Of a DNA stretch of 64,000 bases, positions 17,805 through 26,134 are shown in pieces. The translations under genes were made by a program, and so were the position numbers. The stretch comes from Umezawaea endophytica. Lineage in GTDB: Bacteria > Actinomycetota > Actinomycetes > Mycobacteriales > Pseudonocardiaceae. The notes under the pieces were generated by a model. It saw only the letters and a program-made list of their open reading frames with translations. It searched no databases and was not told the origin of the DNA. The DNA is taken from NCBI RefSeq assembly GCF_025061645.1, contig NZ_JANYMP010000002.1, positions 684,494-748,493 of the forward strand, written 5' to 3'. Position 1 is the stretch's first letter, and every line of letters begins with the position of its first letter.

Positions 17805-17999
17805 ATGCGCATCACGGTGTTCCGCAAGCTGATGGCCGACGAGTTCGGCTCCGTCCGCGGTGAGATGGTGGCCCACGACCACGTGCTGTCCGCGCTCGGC
17901 GGGCTGACACCTGATCAGGCACTGGAATCCGGACTACCCCCGAAAGAGATCTGGCTCGCGGTCTGCGACGCCTTCGACGTCCCCGAGCAGCGGAGATGA
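17805..17999 (+). CDS. DUF3046 family protein upstream of recA
   Basis: The 64-residue protein belongs to DUF3046, a short actinobacterial family almost always encoded just before recA. It includes the family pattern [10 protein letters not shown] near the start and [16 protein letters not shown] with [15 protein letters not shown] at the end. The ATG at 17805 has a TAGCCT-like -10 about six bases upstream and no ribosome site, suggesting a leaderless message. It ends 166 bp before recA, with the SOS box and recA promoter in between, so it may be transcribed separately. Function is not known. Confidence 0.9.
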   Translation: MRITVFRKLMADEFGSVRGEMVAHDHVLSALGGLTPDQALESGLPPKEIWLAVCDAFDVPEQRR

Positions 18000-18020
18000 G
18001 CGAGCGTGTCGGGGCTGCGA

Positions 18021-18036
18021 TCGAACACCTGTTCGG
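18021..18036. promoter_or_regulatory. LexA (SOS) box of recA
   Basis: TCGAACACCTGTTCGG matches TCGAAC-N4-GTTCGA except for the last base. It lies 130 bp before the recA start, upstream of the RecA-NDp promoter, so recA appears to have both LexA-dependent and independent control. Confidence 0.85.
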
Positions 18037-18093
18037 CTAAGCTCCCGGCACGACCGGGTGTCCGAACCGCTGCTCGCCCGGCCCTCGCAAAAA

Positions 18094-18116
18094 TTGTCGG
18101 ACCCTCCCCGTAGCGT
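18094..18116 (+). promoter_or_regulatory. RecA-NDp (PafBC-type) promoter of recA
   Basis: TTGTCGGAC, eight bases, TAGCGT. This follows the known LexA-independent damage promoter of mycobacterial recA (TTGTCRGTG-N8-TANNNT), differing at two bases of the first element. Transcription would begin near 18124. Confidence 0.7.
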
Positions 18117-18165
18117 CGGGCCCAACATGAAAAAGCGATCCGAGACAACCCGAGGTGGACACCAG

Positions 18166-19215
18166 ATGGCTCCCGCAGCACCCGACAGGGACAAGGCCCT
18201 AGAGCTGGCCCTTGCCCAGATCGACAAGCAGTTCGGCAAGGGTTCGGTCATGCGTCTCGGCGAAGAGGGCCGCGCCCCGATCGCCGTCATCCCGACCGGC
18301 GCTATCGCGTTGGACGTGGCCCTCGGCATCGGCGGTCTGCCGCGCGGTCGCGTGGTCGAGATCTACGGTCCTGAGTCGTCCGGTAAGACGACGGTCGCGC
18401 TGCACGCGGTCGCGAACGCCCAGAAGCAGGGCGGCATCGCGGCGTTCATCGACGCGGAGCACGCACTCGACCCCGACTACGCGAAGAAGCTCGGCGTCGA
18501 CACCGACGCGCTCCTGGTGTCCCAGCCCGACACCGGTGAGCAGGCGCTGGAGATCGCGGACATGCTGATCCGCTCCGGCGCGCTCGACATCCTGGTCATC
18601 GACTCGGTGGCGGCGCTCGTGCCCCGCGCCGAGATCGAGGGCGAGATGGGCGACAACCACGTCGGCCTCCAGGCCCGGTTGATGAGCCAGGCGCTCCGCA
18701 AGATCACCGGTGCGCTCAGCAACTCCGGCACCACGGCGATCTTCATCAACCAGCTCCGCGAGAAGATCGGCGTCATGTTCGGCACGCCGGAGACGACGAC
18801 CGGTGGCAAGGCGCTGAAGTTCTACGCGTCGGTCCGCCTGGACGTGCGCCGCATCGAGACCCTGAAGGACGGAGGCGAGCCCGTCGGCAACCGCACCAGG
18901 GTCAAGGTCGTGAAGAACAAGGTGGCCCCGCCGTTCAAGCAGGCCGAGTTCGACATCCTCTACGGCAAGGGCATCAGCCGTGAGGGCTCGCTGATCGACA
19001 TGGGCGTCGACCAGGGCATCCTGCGCAAGTCCGGTGCCTGGTACACCTACGAGGGCGACCAGTTGGGGCAGGGCAAGGAGAACGCCCGCAAGTTCCTGCT
19101 GGAGAACCCCGACGTCGCCAATGAGGTCGAGAAGCGCATCAAGGACAAGCTCGGCATCGGGGCGAAGCTCGACGAGGACGTCACCGTGGCGGCGCCCACG
19201 CCGGTCGACTTCTGA
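18166..19215 (+). CDS. recA: Recombinase A
   Basis: The 349-residue recombinase forms ATP-dependent filaments on single-stranded DNA for strand exchange and triggers LexA self-cleavage. The sequence shows Walker [12 protein letters not shown], the Walker B region [13 protein letters not shown]1 and L2 loops (the latter around [16 protein letters not shown]) and [12 protein letters not shown]. The ATG at 18166 follows GAGGTGG at good spacing. An in-frame ATG at 18127 adds 13 residues and lies just after the predicted transcription start, so it is less likely. It is followed nine bases later by recX. Control is by an SOS box and a PafBC-type promoter. No intein is present, unlike the M. tuberculosis gene. 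Confidence 0.98.
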   Translation: MAPAAPDRDKALELALAQIDKQFGKGSVMRLGEEGRAPIAVIPTGAIALDVALGIGGLPRGRVVEIYGPESSGKTTVALHAVANAQKQGGIAAFIDAEHALDPDYAKKLGVDTDALLVSQPDTGEQALEIADMLIRSGALDILVIDSVAALVPRAEIEGEMGDNHVGLQARLMSQALRKITGALSNSGTTAIFINQLREKIGVMFGTPETTTGGKALKFYASVRLDVRRIETLKDGGEPVGNRTRVKVVKNKVAPPFKQAEFDILYGKGISREGSLIDMGVDQGILRKSGAWYTYEGDQLGQGKENARKFLLENPDVANEVEKRIKDKLGIGAKLDEDVTVAAPTPVDF

Positions 19216-19223
19216 GCAGCACC

Positions 19224-19817
19224 ATGACGTTCCACGGTGGCAGGGGTCGGGGTCGTCGGCGGCCCGGATTCGGTTCGGACGACGACGAACCCGACCTCCC
19301 GCCGCCGGATCCCGTCGAGGAGCAGAAGCGGGCCAAGGAGATCTGCTTCACGCAACTCGCCGCACAGCCGCGCACTCGTCTCGAACTGAAGAACGCGATG
19401 CTGCGCAAGGGGATCGCCGAGGAACTCGCCGAGTTGGTGCTCGGCAAGTTCGACAAGGCGGGCCTGATCGACGACGCGGCGTTCGCGGAGATCTGGGTCC
19501 GGTCCCGGCACACCTACAACGGGCTCGGTCGCCGCGCGCTGGCGATGGAGTTGAAGCGCAAGGGTGTCGCGGACGAGTTGGTCACCGAGGCCGTGGCGGC
19601 GGTGGACGACGAGGCCGAACAGGACCGTGCCCGTGAACTGGTGCGGAAGAAGCTGCGCGGGATGAGCGGTGTCGACGAGACGGCGAAGATCCGTCGGCTC
19701 GTGGGTGCGTTGGCGCGGAAGGGTTATTCGGGCGGTATGGCCTACCAGGTGGTGCGCGAGGAACTGCGTGCCGAGGGTGCGGACGCCGCTCTGCTGGACG
19801 AGGCCCTGCCGGACTGA
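19224..19817 (+). CDS. recX: RecX regulatory protein
   Basis: The 197-residue RecX protein binds inside RecA filaments and limits RecA activity. It shows a basic, glycine/arginine-rich N-terminal extension, then the three helical repeats. The first holds CFTQLAAQPRTRLEL; next comes the IDDAAFAEIWVRSR pattern common to the family, followed by GRRALAMELKRKGV. Its ATG lies eight bases after the recA stop, so recA and recX are co-transcribed, as usual in actinobacteria. The RNA ligase gene begins 153 bp later without an evident terminator. Confidence 0.95.
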   Translation: MTFHGGRGRGRRRPGFGSDDDEPDLPPPDPVEEQKRAKEICFTQLAAQPRTRLELKNAMLRKGIAEELAELVLGKFDKAGLIDDAAFAEIWVRSRHTYNGLGRRALAMELKRKGVADELVTEAVAAVDDEAEQDRARELVRKKLRGMSGVDETAKIRRLVGALARKGYSGGMAYQVVREELRAEGADAALLDEALPD

Positions 19818-19970
19818 GGTGCTTTCGTCCGCGGGCCATCGGGTCGTGCGGTGGCACACGGCAGGTCGCCCGGAGCCTCGCCCTGCCCGCGTTGTGGGTG
19901 GACGTGGGCCGTTCCGGCCGCGGGCGCATATTCGCTGGCCGGGACCGGTGTCGGTGCGTACAAAGACGTC

Positions 19971-20750
19971 ATGCTCCTCAAGTACCCCCGAACCCGGCAC
20001 CTCGAGGGGTCGCGCCTCCAGCCGGGGGACGAAGACCTGGACTCGGTGGCGTTCGCCGCGATCCGGGGGCGGCACGTGGTGGTCGAGGAGAAGCTCGACG
20101 GGGCGAACGCGGGGGTCGGGTTCGACCCGGACGGGACCCTGAGGTTGCAGAGCCGGGGGCACTACCTGGTCGGTGGGCCTCGGGAGCGGCAGTTCGCGCG
20201 GTTCAAGGCGTGGGCGGCGCAGGTGCGCCCGGAACTGTGGGACCGCCTCGGCTCCCGGTACGTCATGTACGGGGAGTGGCTCTTCGCGAAGCACACGGTG
20301 TTCTACGACGCGCTGCCGCACTACTTCTGCGAGTTCGACGTGTACGACCGGGAGAGCGGCAGGTTCCTGTCGACGCCCGCGCGGGCGGAACTGCTCGCCG
20401 GTGCGCCGGTGGTGTCCGTGCCGGTGCTGCACTCCGGGGTGATCGAGGACCTCGTGGCGGTGACGGCGTTCCTGGGGACGTCGACCTGCCGCACGCCGAG
20501 GTGGCGTGCCGTGCTGCGCGAGGCCGCGGGCGCCGCGGGGCTGGACCCGGACCAGGTGGTCGTGGAGACGGACTCGGACGACCTCATGGAAGGCCTGTAC
20601 CTCAAGGTCGAGGTCGGTGACGAGACCGTCGACCGGTACAAGTGGGTGCGGCCCAGCTTCCTGACCGCGGTCCTGGATTCGGGCAGCCACTGGGCTTCCC
20701 GGCCGATCCTGCCGAACCGGCTGGCCGGGGGCTCTCGTGCGGATCTTTGA
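19971..20750 (+). CDS. RNA ligase (nucleotidyltransferase family)
   Basis: The 259-residue protein has the motifs of ATP-dependent RNA ligases: motif I EEKLDGAN with the AMP-accepting lysine K41, motif Ia/II around LQSRGHY, motif III YGEWLFAKH, motif IV DLMEGLYLKVE and motif V RYKWVR. Such enzymes join 3'-OH and 5'-phosphate RNA ends. The ATG at 19971 is preferred; the longer frame upstream has no family similarity. It overlaps the HD-kinase gene by 14 bp. That gene's product should prepare exactly the ends this ligase needs, so the pair forms an RNA break-repair cassette. No C-terminal specificity domain of the T4 Rnl1 type is evident. Confidence 0.88.
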   Translation: MLLKYPRTRHLEGSRLQPGDEDLDSVAFAAIRGRHVVVEEKLDGANAGVGFDPDGTLRLQSRGHYLVGGPRERQFARFKAWAAQVRPELWDRLGSRYVMYGEWLFAKHTVFYDALPHYFCEFDVYDRESGRFLSTPARAELLAGAPVVSVPVLHSGVIEDLVAVTAFLGTSTCRTPRWRAVLREAAGAAGLDPDQVVVETDSDDLMEGLYLKVEVGDETVDRYKWVRPSFLTAVLDSGSHWASRPILPNRLAGGSRADL

Positions 20751-21864
20751 CGAGCTGTGCCCGCGCGGTCCGGAGTGGACGGTGCGGTGGTCGGAGGTCG
20801 AAGCCGCGTTCGAGTGGGTTCGGCGGATGCGCGGTGTCGTGCAGGACCCGGTGCACCACGCGGAAGGCGACGTGGCGACGCACACGCGGATGGCGTGCGA
20901 GGCGCTGGTGTCGCTGCCGGAGTGGCGGGCGAGGCCTGAGCCCGAGCGGACGCGGCTGTTCGCGACCGTGCTGCTGCACGACTGCGCGAAGCCGTTCCGG
21001 ACGCAGGTCGACGAGCACGGGCGGGTCACCGCGCACGGCCACTCGCGGCACGGCGACCTGCTGGCGCGGCGGATCCTGTGGGAACTGGGGGCGCCGCGGC
21101 CGTGGCGCGAGCACGTCGCCGCGCTGGTGAACCACCACCAGGTGCCGTTCTGGGCGTTGGAGCGGCCGGACCTGACGCGCATCGCGTACCGGGTGAGCCT
21201 GGTGGCGCGCAACGACGACCTGGCGATCCTGGCGACCGCGGACATCCTGGGACGGGTGTGCGGGGACGCGGCGGGCGTGCTGGACAACATCGAGCTGTTC
21301 CGGGAGTACTGCCGCGAACTGGATTGCCTGGACAAGCCGAAGGGGTTCGCGTCGGAGCACGCGCGGTTCCAGTACTTCCGCACGCCGGGGCGTGATCCGG
21401 AGTACGCCGCGTTCGACGACACGAGGATGGACGTGACCGTCCTGTCCGGACTGCCGGGCGTCGGCAAGGACCACTGGGCCGCCACCCACCGGGCGGGGTG
21501 GCCGGTGGTGAGCCTGGACGTGCTGCGGGACCGGATGGGCGTCAAGCCGGGTGGTGATCAACGGGCCGTCGTCGCGGCGGCGTTCGAGCAGGCACGGGTG
21601 CACCTGCGGGCGGGGGAGCGGTTCGTCTGGAACGCGACCAACGTGTCGCGCCAGGTGCGCGAGCGCTGCGTCGGGCTGGCGGCCGACTACCGCGCGCGGG
21701 TCACGCTCGTGAGCCTCGAAGCGGCCCCGTCGATCGTGCGGGCCCGCAACCGGGCGAGGGCCGAACCCGTGCCGGAAGCCGTGGTGGACCGGCTGATCGG
21801 CAAGTGGGAGACACCGGACCCGACCGAGGCGCACCACGTGGAGTGGGTCGACACCGGCCGTTAG
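20737..21864 (+). CDS. HD-Pnk: HD phosphoesterase fused to 5'-OH polynucleotide kinase
   Basis: The 375-residue protein fuses two end-healing domains. The N-terminal HD domain (about 20-200) has LLHDCAKPFRTQ (H81, D82) and the downstream NHHQVPFW metal histidines. The C-terminal P-loop kinase (about 230-375) has GLPGVGKD (K244), the acceptor-side SLDVLRDRMG aspartate and a late arginine-rich lid. This order matches described bacterial HD-Pnk enzymes such as that of Runella, which remove 2',3'-cyclic phosphates and phosphorylate 5'-OH ends. The residue after the P-loop lysine is Asp rather than Ser/Thr. It starts with GTG 20737 inside the ligase gene, implying coupled translation. Substrate (tRNA or other RNA) is not shown by sequence. 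Confidence 0.87.
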   Translation: MRIFDELCPRGPEWTVRWSEVEAAFEWVRRMRGVVQDPVHHAEGDVATHTRMACEALVSLPEWRARPEPERTRLFATVLLHDCAKPFRTQVDEHGRVTAHGHSRHGDLLARRILWELGAPRPWREHVAALVNHHQVPFWALERPDLTRIAYRVSLVARNDDLAILATADILGRVCGDAAGVLDNIELFREYCRELDCLDKPKGFASEHARFQYFRTPGRDPEYAAFDDTRMDVTVLSGLPGVGKDHWAATHRAGWPVVSLDVLRDRMGVKPGGDQRAVVAAAFEQARVHLRAGERFVWNATNVSRQVRERCVGLAADYRARVTLVSLEAAPSIVRARNRARAEPVPEAVVDRLIGKWETPDPTEAHHVEWVDTGR

Positions 21865-21866
21865 CG

Positions 21867-21887
21867 CGGGCGGGTGGGAACCGCCCG
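21867..21887. terminator. Small hairpin after HD-Pnk
   Basis: Seven-base GC stem (21867-21873 with 21881-21887) two bases after the HD-Pnk stop. It is short and has no U-tract, so it is a weak terminator candidate. Confidence 0.4.
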
Positions 21888-21918
21888 GTGGCCGTCGGTA
21901 CCGCACTAGAGTGCCGTC

Positions 21919-22656
21919 GTGGGCGCGAAACACGTGGTGTGGGACTGGAACGGGACCCTGCTGGCGGACAACGTCGCCGTGATGGCGTCGGTGAACAGGG
22001 TGATCCGCGACTTCTACCCGGCTCAGGCTGGGGTGGAGTGCCTGTGCGTCACCTGCGGGCCGCCCTCGAACGGGCCGTCGGCCGTGGACGTCGTCTGCGC
22101 CGGGTTCGGGCGCGAGCCGATCACGCTGGACCAGTGGCGCTCGGTGTTCAGCCGCCCGCTCCTCGACTGCTACCAGCGCCTGCTCGGACAGCCGCTGGAC
22201 GCGGCGGGGTGGACGCGCGTCGACACGGTCTACCACGACCACTACCGCGGTCTCCTGCCGCTCTGCCGCCTCGCCGACGGGGCACCCGAGCACCTGCGGG
22301 CGTGGGGCGAGCGCGGCCTCACCCAGTCGCTGCTGTCGATGTGGTACCACGACGAGCTGGTCGTGCTGGTCGACCAGTACGGGCTGACGGAGCTGTTCAG
22401 CCGGGTCGACGGCCTGCGCGAGGACGCCCAGGGCGGGTCGAAGGCGGCGCACCTCGCGGCGCACCTGACCGCGCTGGACCTCGACCCGGCCGACGTCGTG
22501 CTCATCGGTGACGTCGTCGACGACGCCGAGGCCGCCGCGCACGTCGGCGCGTCGAGCGTCCTCGTCACGACCGGCGTCATGAGCCGCGCCAAGCTGGAGG
22601 CCACCGGGGCGCCGGTCGCCGACTCGATCTCCGAGGCACTGGCGCTGCTGGACTAG
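21919..22656 (+). CDS. HAD family hydrolase
   Basis: The 245-residue protein has the HAD fold. The nucleophile motif is VVWDWNGTLL (D9), with Asn where the usual second Asp stands; a helical cap follows. Motif III lysine is in GGSKAAHL and motif IV is VVLIGDVVDDAEAA. Relatives are phosphoglycolate phosphatase-like or unassigned. The change from DxD to DxN may reduce or alter phosphatase activity. The GTG at 21919 follows a TAGAGT-like -10 by only a few bases, suggesting its own leaderless promoter rather than membership in the RNA-repair operon, from which it is separated by a weak hairpin. Confidence 0.82.
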   Translation: MGAKHVVWDWNGTLLADNVAVMASVNRVIRDFYPAQAGVECLCVTCGPPSNGPSAVDVVCAGFGREPITLDQWRSVFSRPLLDCYQRLLGQPLDAAGWTRVDTVYHDHYRGLLPLCRLADGAPEHLRAWGERGLTQSLLSMWYHDELVVLVDQYGLTELFSRVDGLREDAQGGSKAAHLAAHLTALDLDPADVVLIGDVVDDAEAAAHVGASSVLVTTGVMSRAKLEATGAPVADSISEALALLD

Positions 22657-22805
22657 GACCGCCCTGTCGGGACACTCAGCGCCGTCACGATGGCCAGCGG
22701 GGCGCCCACCTCGCGCCGCGGCGGGCGCGGTCGGACGTCGAAGATCGTCATCGCCGCGAGGACGTTCTCCGGTCGTGCCCGGCGAGGACGGCCCCGGTCT
22801 CGCGA

Positions 22806-22862
22806 GAACACCGCACCGGCGCCGCGGTCCGGAGGAGACGGGCGCCGGTGCGGAGGGTGTTC
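22806..22862 (-). terminator. Terminator of the edd-eda unit
   Basis: Just past the eda stop an 11-bp perfect GC stem (22813-22823 with 22841-22851) is extended outward by GAACACC against GGTGTTC. The 22657-22862 gap holds nothing else that I can support. Confidence 0.7.
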
Positions 22863-22863
22863 C

Positions 22864-23487
22864 CTACTTGAGCCCCGAAGCCACCTTGGCGAGCGTCTCG
22901 ACGCGGCCGAAGTCGCCCGCGGCGAGTGCTTCCTTCGGGGTCAGCCACGAGCCGCCGACGCAGCCCACGTTCGACAGCGCCAGGTACTCGGGCGCGGTCT
23001 GCGGGGTGATGCCGCCGGTCGGGCAGAAGCGCAACTGCGGCAGCGGGCCGCCGATCGACTTGAGGTAGTCCACGCCCCCCGCGGCCTCGGCGGGGAAGAA
23101 CTTGAGCGCGGTCAGCCCGCGCTCGTACAGCCGCAGCGCCTCCGACACGGTCGCCGCGCCCGGCAGGAACGGCAGTCCGGTGTCCTCCACGGCGTTCAGG
23201 AGCCGCTCCGTGCAGCCGGGGGTCACCAGGAACGCCGCACCGGCCTTCACCGCCTGCTCGGCCAGCTCCGGCGTGGTCACCGTGCCCGCGCCGATGACGA
23301 TCTCCGGCACCTCCGCGGCGACCCGCTCGATCGCGGCCAGCGCGGCGGGCGTCCGCAGCGTCAGCTCGATCACCCCGATCCCGCCGCGCAGCAGCGCCTG
23401 CGCCAACGGCACGGCGTGAGCGGCGTCGTCCACGACGACGACCGGGATGACGGGGGACAGCGTGAGCAGGTCCGCGCTGGTGGTCAC
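22864..23487 (-). CDS. eda: 2-keto-3-deoxy-6-phosphogluconate aldolase
   Basis: The 207-residue class I aldolase splits KDPG to pyruvate and glyceraldehyde 3-phosphate, the last step of the Entner-Doudoroff pathway. The family signatures are visible: [14 protein letters not shown] with the early Glu, [18 protein letters not shown], and the Schiff-base lysine in the [12 protein letters not shown] segment. The phosphate loop is FCPTGGIT. It starts with GTG at 23487 and lies 142 bp downstream of edd on the same strand, so they probably share a transcript. The spacing leaves room for a secondary signal, but none is obvious. Confidence 0.95.
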   Translation of the reverse strand: MTTSADLLTLSPVIPVVVVDDAAHAVPLAQALLRGGIGVIELTLRTPAALAAIERVAAEVPEIVIGAGTVTTPELAEQAVKAGAAFLVTPGCTERLLNAVEDTGLPFLPGAATVSEALRLYERGLTALKFFPAEAAGGVDYLKSIGGPLPQLRFCPTGGITPQTAPEYLALSNVGCVGGSWLTPKEALAAGDFGRVETLAKVASGLK

Positions 23488-23629
23488 CGCGAAGCCCTCC
23501 TGGTTCTGGGTGGTCGGGTGCTGGCCGGTCGGCGGCGCGGTCGGAACCGGCCGCCAACCGGGCAGCCTAGTCGTGACGTGCGGCGCGGACCGTGGTCAAG
23601 ATCCACTGCCGTGGTGCGGGAACGGCCCT

Positions 23630-25501
23630 CTACCTCGACGCGGGGCTGGTCTCCCAGCGGCCTTCGAAGTGGGAGGCGGCGACGGGCCCGAAGACGCTGG
23701 CGCCCCGGTCCGCCGGGCCGACCGCGCGGCGGAGCGCGGCGAACAGCTCGCGGCCCGTCCCGGTCCACGCCTGCGCGTCGGCGGGGAAGTCCACCAGCGG
23801 GCGGGCGGCCAGTTCGGCCGCGTCCACGAACACCTCCAGGGTGCCCGTTCCCGCGTCGAGCCGGATGACGTCGCCGTCGCGCACCCTGCCCAGCGGGCCG
23901 CCGACGGCGGCTTCGGGGGTGAGCTGGATGGCGGCCGGGATCTTGCCGGAGGCACCGGACATGCGGCCGTCGGTGACGATCGCGACCCGGTGGCCGCGGT
24001 CCATCAGGACGCCCAGCGGGGGCGTGAGCTTGTGCAGCTCCGGCATGCCGTTGGCCTGCGGTCCCTGGTTGCGGACCACCACCACGACGTCGCGGTCCAG
24101 CTCGCCCGCCTGGAAGGCCTCGGCGAACGCCTCCTGCGTGGTGAACACGCGCGCCGGGGCCTCGACGACCCGGTTCTCCTCCGCGACGGCGGACACCTTG
24201 ATCACCGCGCGGCCCAGGTTGCCGGTCATCATGCGCAGGCCGCCGTCGGCGGCGAACGGCTCGTCGGCACCGCGCAGGACGGCCTTGTCGAGGCTCTTGG
24301 TCGGGCCGTCGCGCCAGAGCAGCTCGCCGTCGATCAGCACCGGCTCCTCGCGGTACCGGTCGAGGCCGAAGCCCGCGACCGTGTGCACGTCGCCGTGCAA
24401 CAGGCCCGCGTCGAGCAGCGTGCCGACCAGGAACTGGACGCCACCCGCGGCCTGGAAGTGGTTGATGTCCGCGCTGCCGTTCGGGTAGACCCTGGTCAGC
24501 AGCGGCACGACCGACGACAGGTCGGAGAAGTCGTCCCAGCTCAGCTCGATGCCCGCGGCGGACGCGATGGCGACCAGGTGCATGGTCAGGTTGGTCGAGC
24601 CACCGGTGGCGAGCAGCGCGACGACGCCGTTCACGACGGAGCGCTCGTCGACGACGCGGGCGATCGGCGTGTACTCCTCGCCGCGGCTGATCTTCACCGC
24701 GCGGCGGGCGGCCTCCTCGGTCAGCGCCCGCCGCAGCGGCGTGCCCGGCGGCACGAAGGTCGCGCCGGGCAGGTGCAGGCCCATGACCTCGTTGACGAGC
24801 TGGTTCGAGTTCGCCGTTCCGTAGAACGTGCAGGTGCCGGGGCTGTGGTAGGACGCGGCCTCGGCCTCGAGCAGGTCTTCGCGGGTGGCCTTGCCCTCGG
24901 CGAAGAGCTGTCGGACGCGGCTCTTCTCGGAGTTCGTCAGCCCGGAGCTCATCGGGCCCGCGGGCACCAGGATCGTCGGCAGGTGCCCGAACGACAGCGC
25001 GCCGATCAGCATCCCCGGCACGATCTTGTCGCACACGCCGAGCAGCAGCGTCGCGTCGAACATCTCGTGCGACAGGGCCACGCCGGTGGACATGGCGATG
25101 ACGTCGCGGCTGAACAGCGACAGCTCCATGCCGTCGCGCCCCTGGGTGATGCCGTCGCACATGGCGGGCACACCGCCCGCGAACTGGGCGATGCCACCCG
25201 ACCGGCGGGCGGCGTCCTTGATCCACGCGGGGTACTCGTCCATCGGCTGGTGGGCCGACAGCATGTCGTTGTAGGCGGACACGATCGCCACGTTCGGCTT
25301 GCGCAGCGCGCGCAGGGCGGCCTTGTCGCCGCCGGTGATGCCCGCGAAGCCGTGGGCGAGGTTGCTGCACGCCATGCCCGTGCGGGTGGTGCTCTCGCTA
25401 GCCGCTGCGGCCACGCGCTCCAGGTAGACGGCGCGTCCGGCGGCGCTGCGGGCCGCGATGCGCTCGGTCACCTCGGCGACGATGGGGTGCGTCTGGCTCA
25501 T
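23630..25501 (-). CDS. edd: Phosphogluconate dehydratase
   Basis: The 623-residue iron-sulfur dehydratase converts 6-phosphogluconate to KDPG in the Entner-Doudoroff pathway. It belongs to the IlvD/Edd family. Cluster cysteines are visible in [23 protein letters not shown] and [15 protein letters not shown], and the [17 protein letters not shown] block is typical of the C-terminal domain. The length (Edd about 600, IlvD usually about 560-615) together with the adjacent eda make Edd the right choice over dihydroxy-acid dehydratase. ATG at 25501. The 250 bp upstream holds the control region shared with the divergent sdh unit. Confidence 0.94.
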   Translation of the reverse strand: MSQTHPIVAEVTERIAARSAAGRAVYLERVAAAASESTTRTGMACSNLAHGFAGITGGDKAALRALRKPNVAIVSAYNDMLSAHQPMDEYPAWIKDAARRSGGIAQFAGGVPAMCDGITQGRDGMELSLFSRDVIAMSTGVALSHEMFDATLLLGVCDKIVPGMLIGALSFGHLPTILVPAGPMSSGLTNSEKSRVRQLFAEGKATREDLLEAEAASYHSPGTCTFYGTANSNQLVNEVMGLHLPGATFVPPGTPLRRALTEEAARRAVKISRGEEYTPIARVVDERSVVNGVVALLATGGSTNLTMHLVAIASAAGIELSWDDFSDLSSVVPLLTRVYPNGSADINHFQAAGGVQFLVGTLLDAGLLHGDVHTVAGFGLDRYREEPVLIDGELLWRDGPTKSLDKAVLRGADEPFAADGGLRMMTGNLGRAVIKVSAVAEENRVVEAPARVFTTQEAFAEAFQAGELDRDVVVVVRNQGPQANGMPELHKLTPPLGVLMDRGHRVAIVTDGRMSGASGKIPAAIQLTPEAAVGGPLGRVRDGDVIRLDAGTGTLEVFVDAAELAARPLVDFPADAQAWTGTGRELFAALRRAVGPADRGASVFGPVAASHFEGRWETSPASR

Positions 25502-25613
25502 GACTGTCTCCGGTGATCACGGGCCGTGGTGGGGCCCAGTGGACGACAGCGCTGGCGTCGCACGAACGGTCGTGACAATCACAGGGTAGTTCACCAGCGC
25601 GTATTCACCCAGA

Positions 25614-25636
25614 ACCGATTCAGTGACCGATTCAGT
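25614..25636. repeat. Spaced direct repeat, candidate regulator site
   Basis: ACCGATTCAGT occurs twice in 23 bases (25614-25624 and 25626-25636), followed by a partial third (AACCGG). It lies between edd and the sdh-linked small gene and looks like a tandem regulator half-site. Confidence 0.45.
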
Positions 25637-25669
25637 AACCGGGGGGTAAGTGCGAATTAAATCTTGGCG

Positions 25670-25685
25670 TGTGTCGCTTGTCACA
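25670..25685. promoter_or_regulatory. Candidate Crp/GlxR site
   Basis: TGTGTCGCTTGTCACA matches the actinobacterial cAMP-receptor consensus TGTGA-N6-TCACA in nine of ten positions. It lies 66 bp before the small gene at 25752 and about 170 bp from edd. sdh genes are known Crp/GlxR targets in relatives. Confidence 0.5.
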
Positions 25686-25751
25686 TGGCGCTGGACAAGG
25701 CAGAGTCGGCGTCGAGATCACTGACGGGGACCTCGGTAACGGAGGTGCGAC

Positions 25752-26042
25752 ATGACGTCCACGGAGATCGTCGAGTTGAGGCGCGCGCTGGGTCAGCTCA
25801 GGCAGTGCGTCGGCTCCCTGCGCGGGCGCTATGGCGACGTTGCCGCAGTGCAGCGGCTTGCGAACGACATCGAGCGCATGGACATCGACGCCACGGAGTT
25901 GATCGACATCGACTCCCCGCCACCGCCCAGGAGGGCGCCTCTGGTGGAGCGGGAGGTGGTCGTCGTCCCGGACACGCCCTACGACTCGTCGCTGTGGCAG
26001 GACGCCGACGACGAGGGGTTGGGTGGCTACCGTCAGCGATAG
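25752..26042 (+). CDS. Small acidic hypothetical protein leading the sdh operon
   Basis: The 96-residue protein has a helical N-terminal half (STEIVELRRALGQLRQCVGSLRGRYGD) likely to form a coiled coil. A proline-rich centre (DSPPPPRRAPL) and an acidic C-terminal tail (DDEGLGGYRQR end) follow. I recognise no domain or membrane span. The ATG at 25752 has GGAGGTG eight bases upstream. It precedes sdhC by 92 bp with a hairpin in between, so it may be transcribed with the sdh genes or separately. There is no basis for assigning a role in succinate oxidation beyond location. Confidence 0.7.
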   Translation: MTSTEIVELRRALGQLRQCVGSLRGRYGDVAAVQRLANDIERMDIDATELIDIDSPPPPRRAPLVEREVVVVPDTPYDSSLWQDADDEGLGGYRQR

Positions 26043-26060
26043 GTGATCTGCAACACTCCT

Positions 26061-26092
26061 CCTCGGCCCTCGCTGGTATGCGGGGGCCGAGG
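26061..26092 (+). terminator. Hairpin between the small gene and sdhC
   Basis: Nine-base GC stem (26061-26069 with 26084-26092) and a 14-base loop in the gap before sdhC. It is followed by only a short T-run, so it could be a partial terminator or mRNA-stability element. Confidence 0.55.
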
Positions 26093-26134
26093 CCTTTGCA
26101 GCCACAACGAAGTGGAACCGAGGTGGGCCAGTTG

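Noticed and set aside
22690-23868. Plus-strand frame opposite eda and edd
   Set aside because: Shadow of eda and edd on the other strand; Arg/Gly/Pro-rich product with no start signals.
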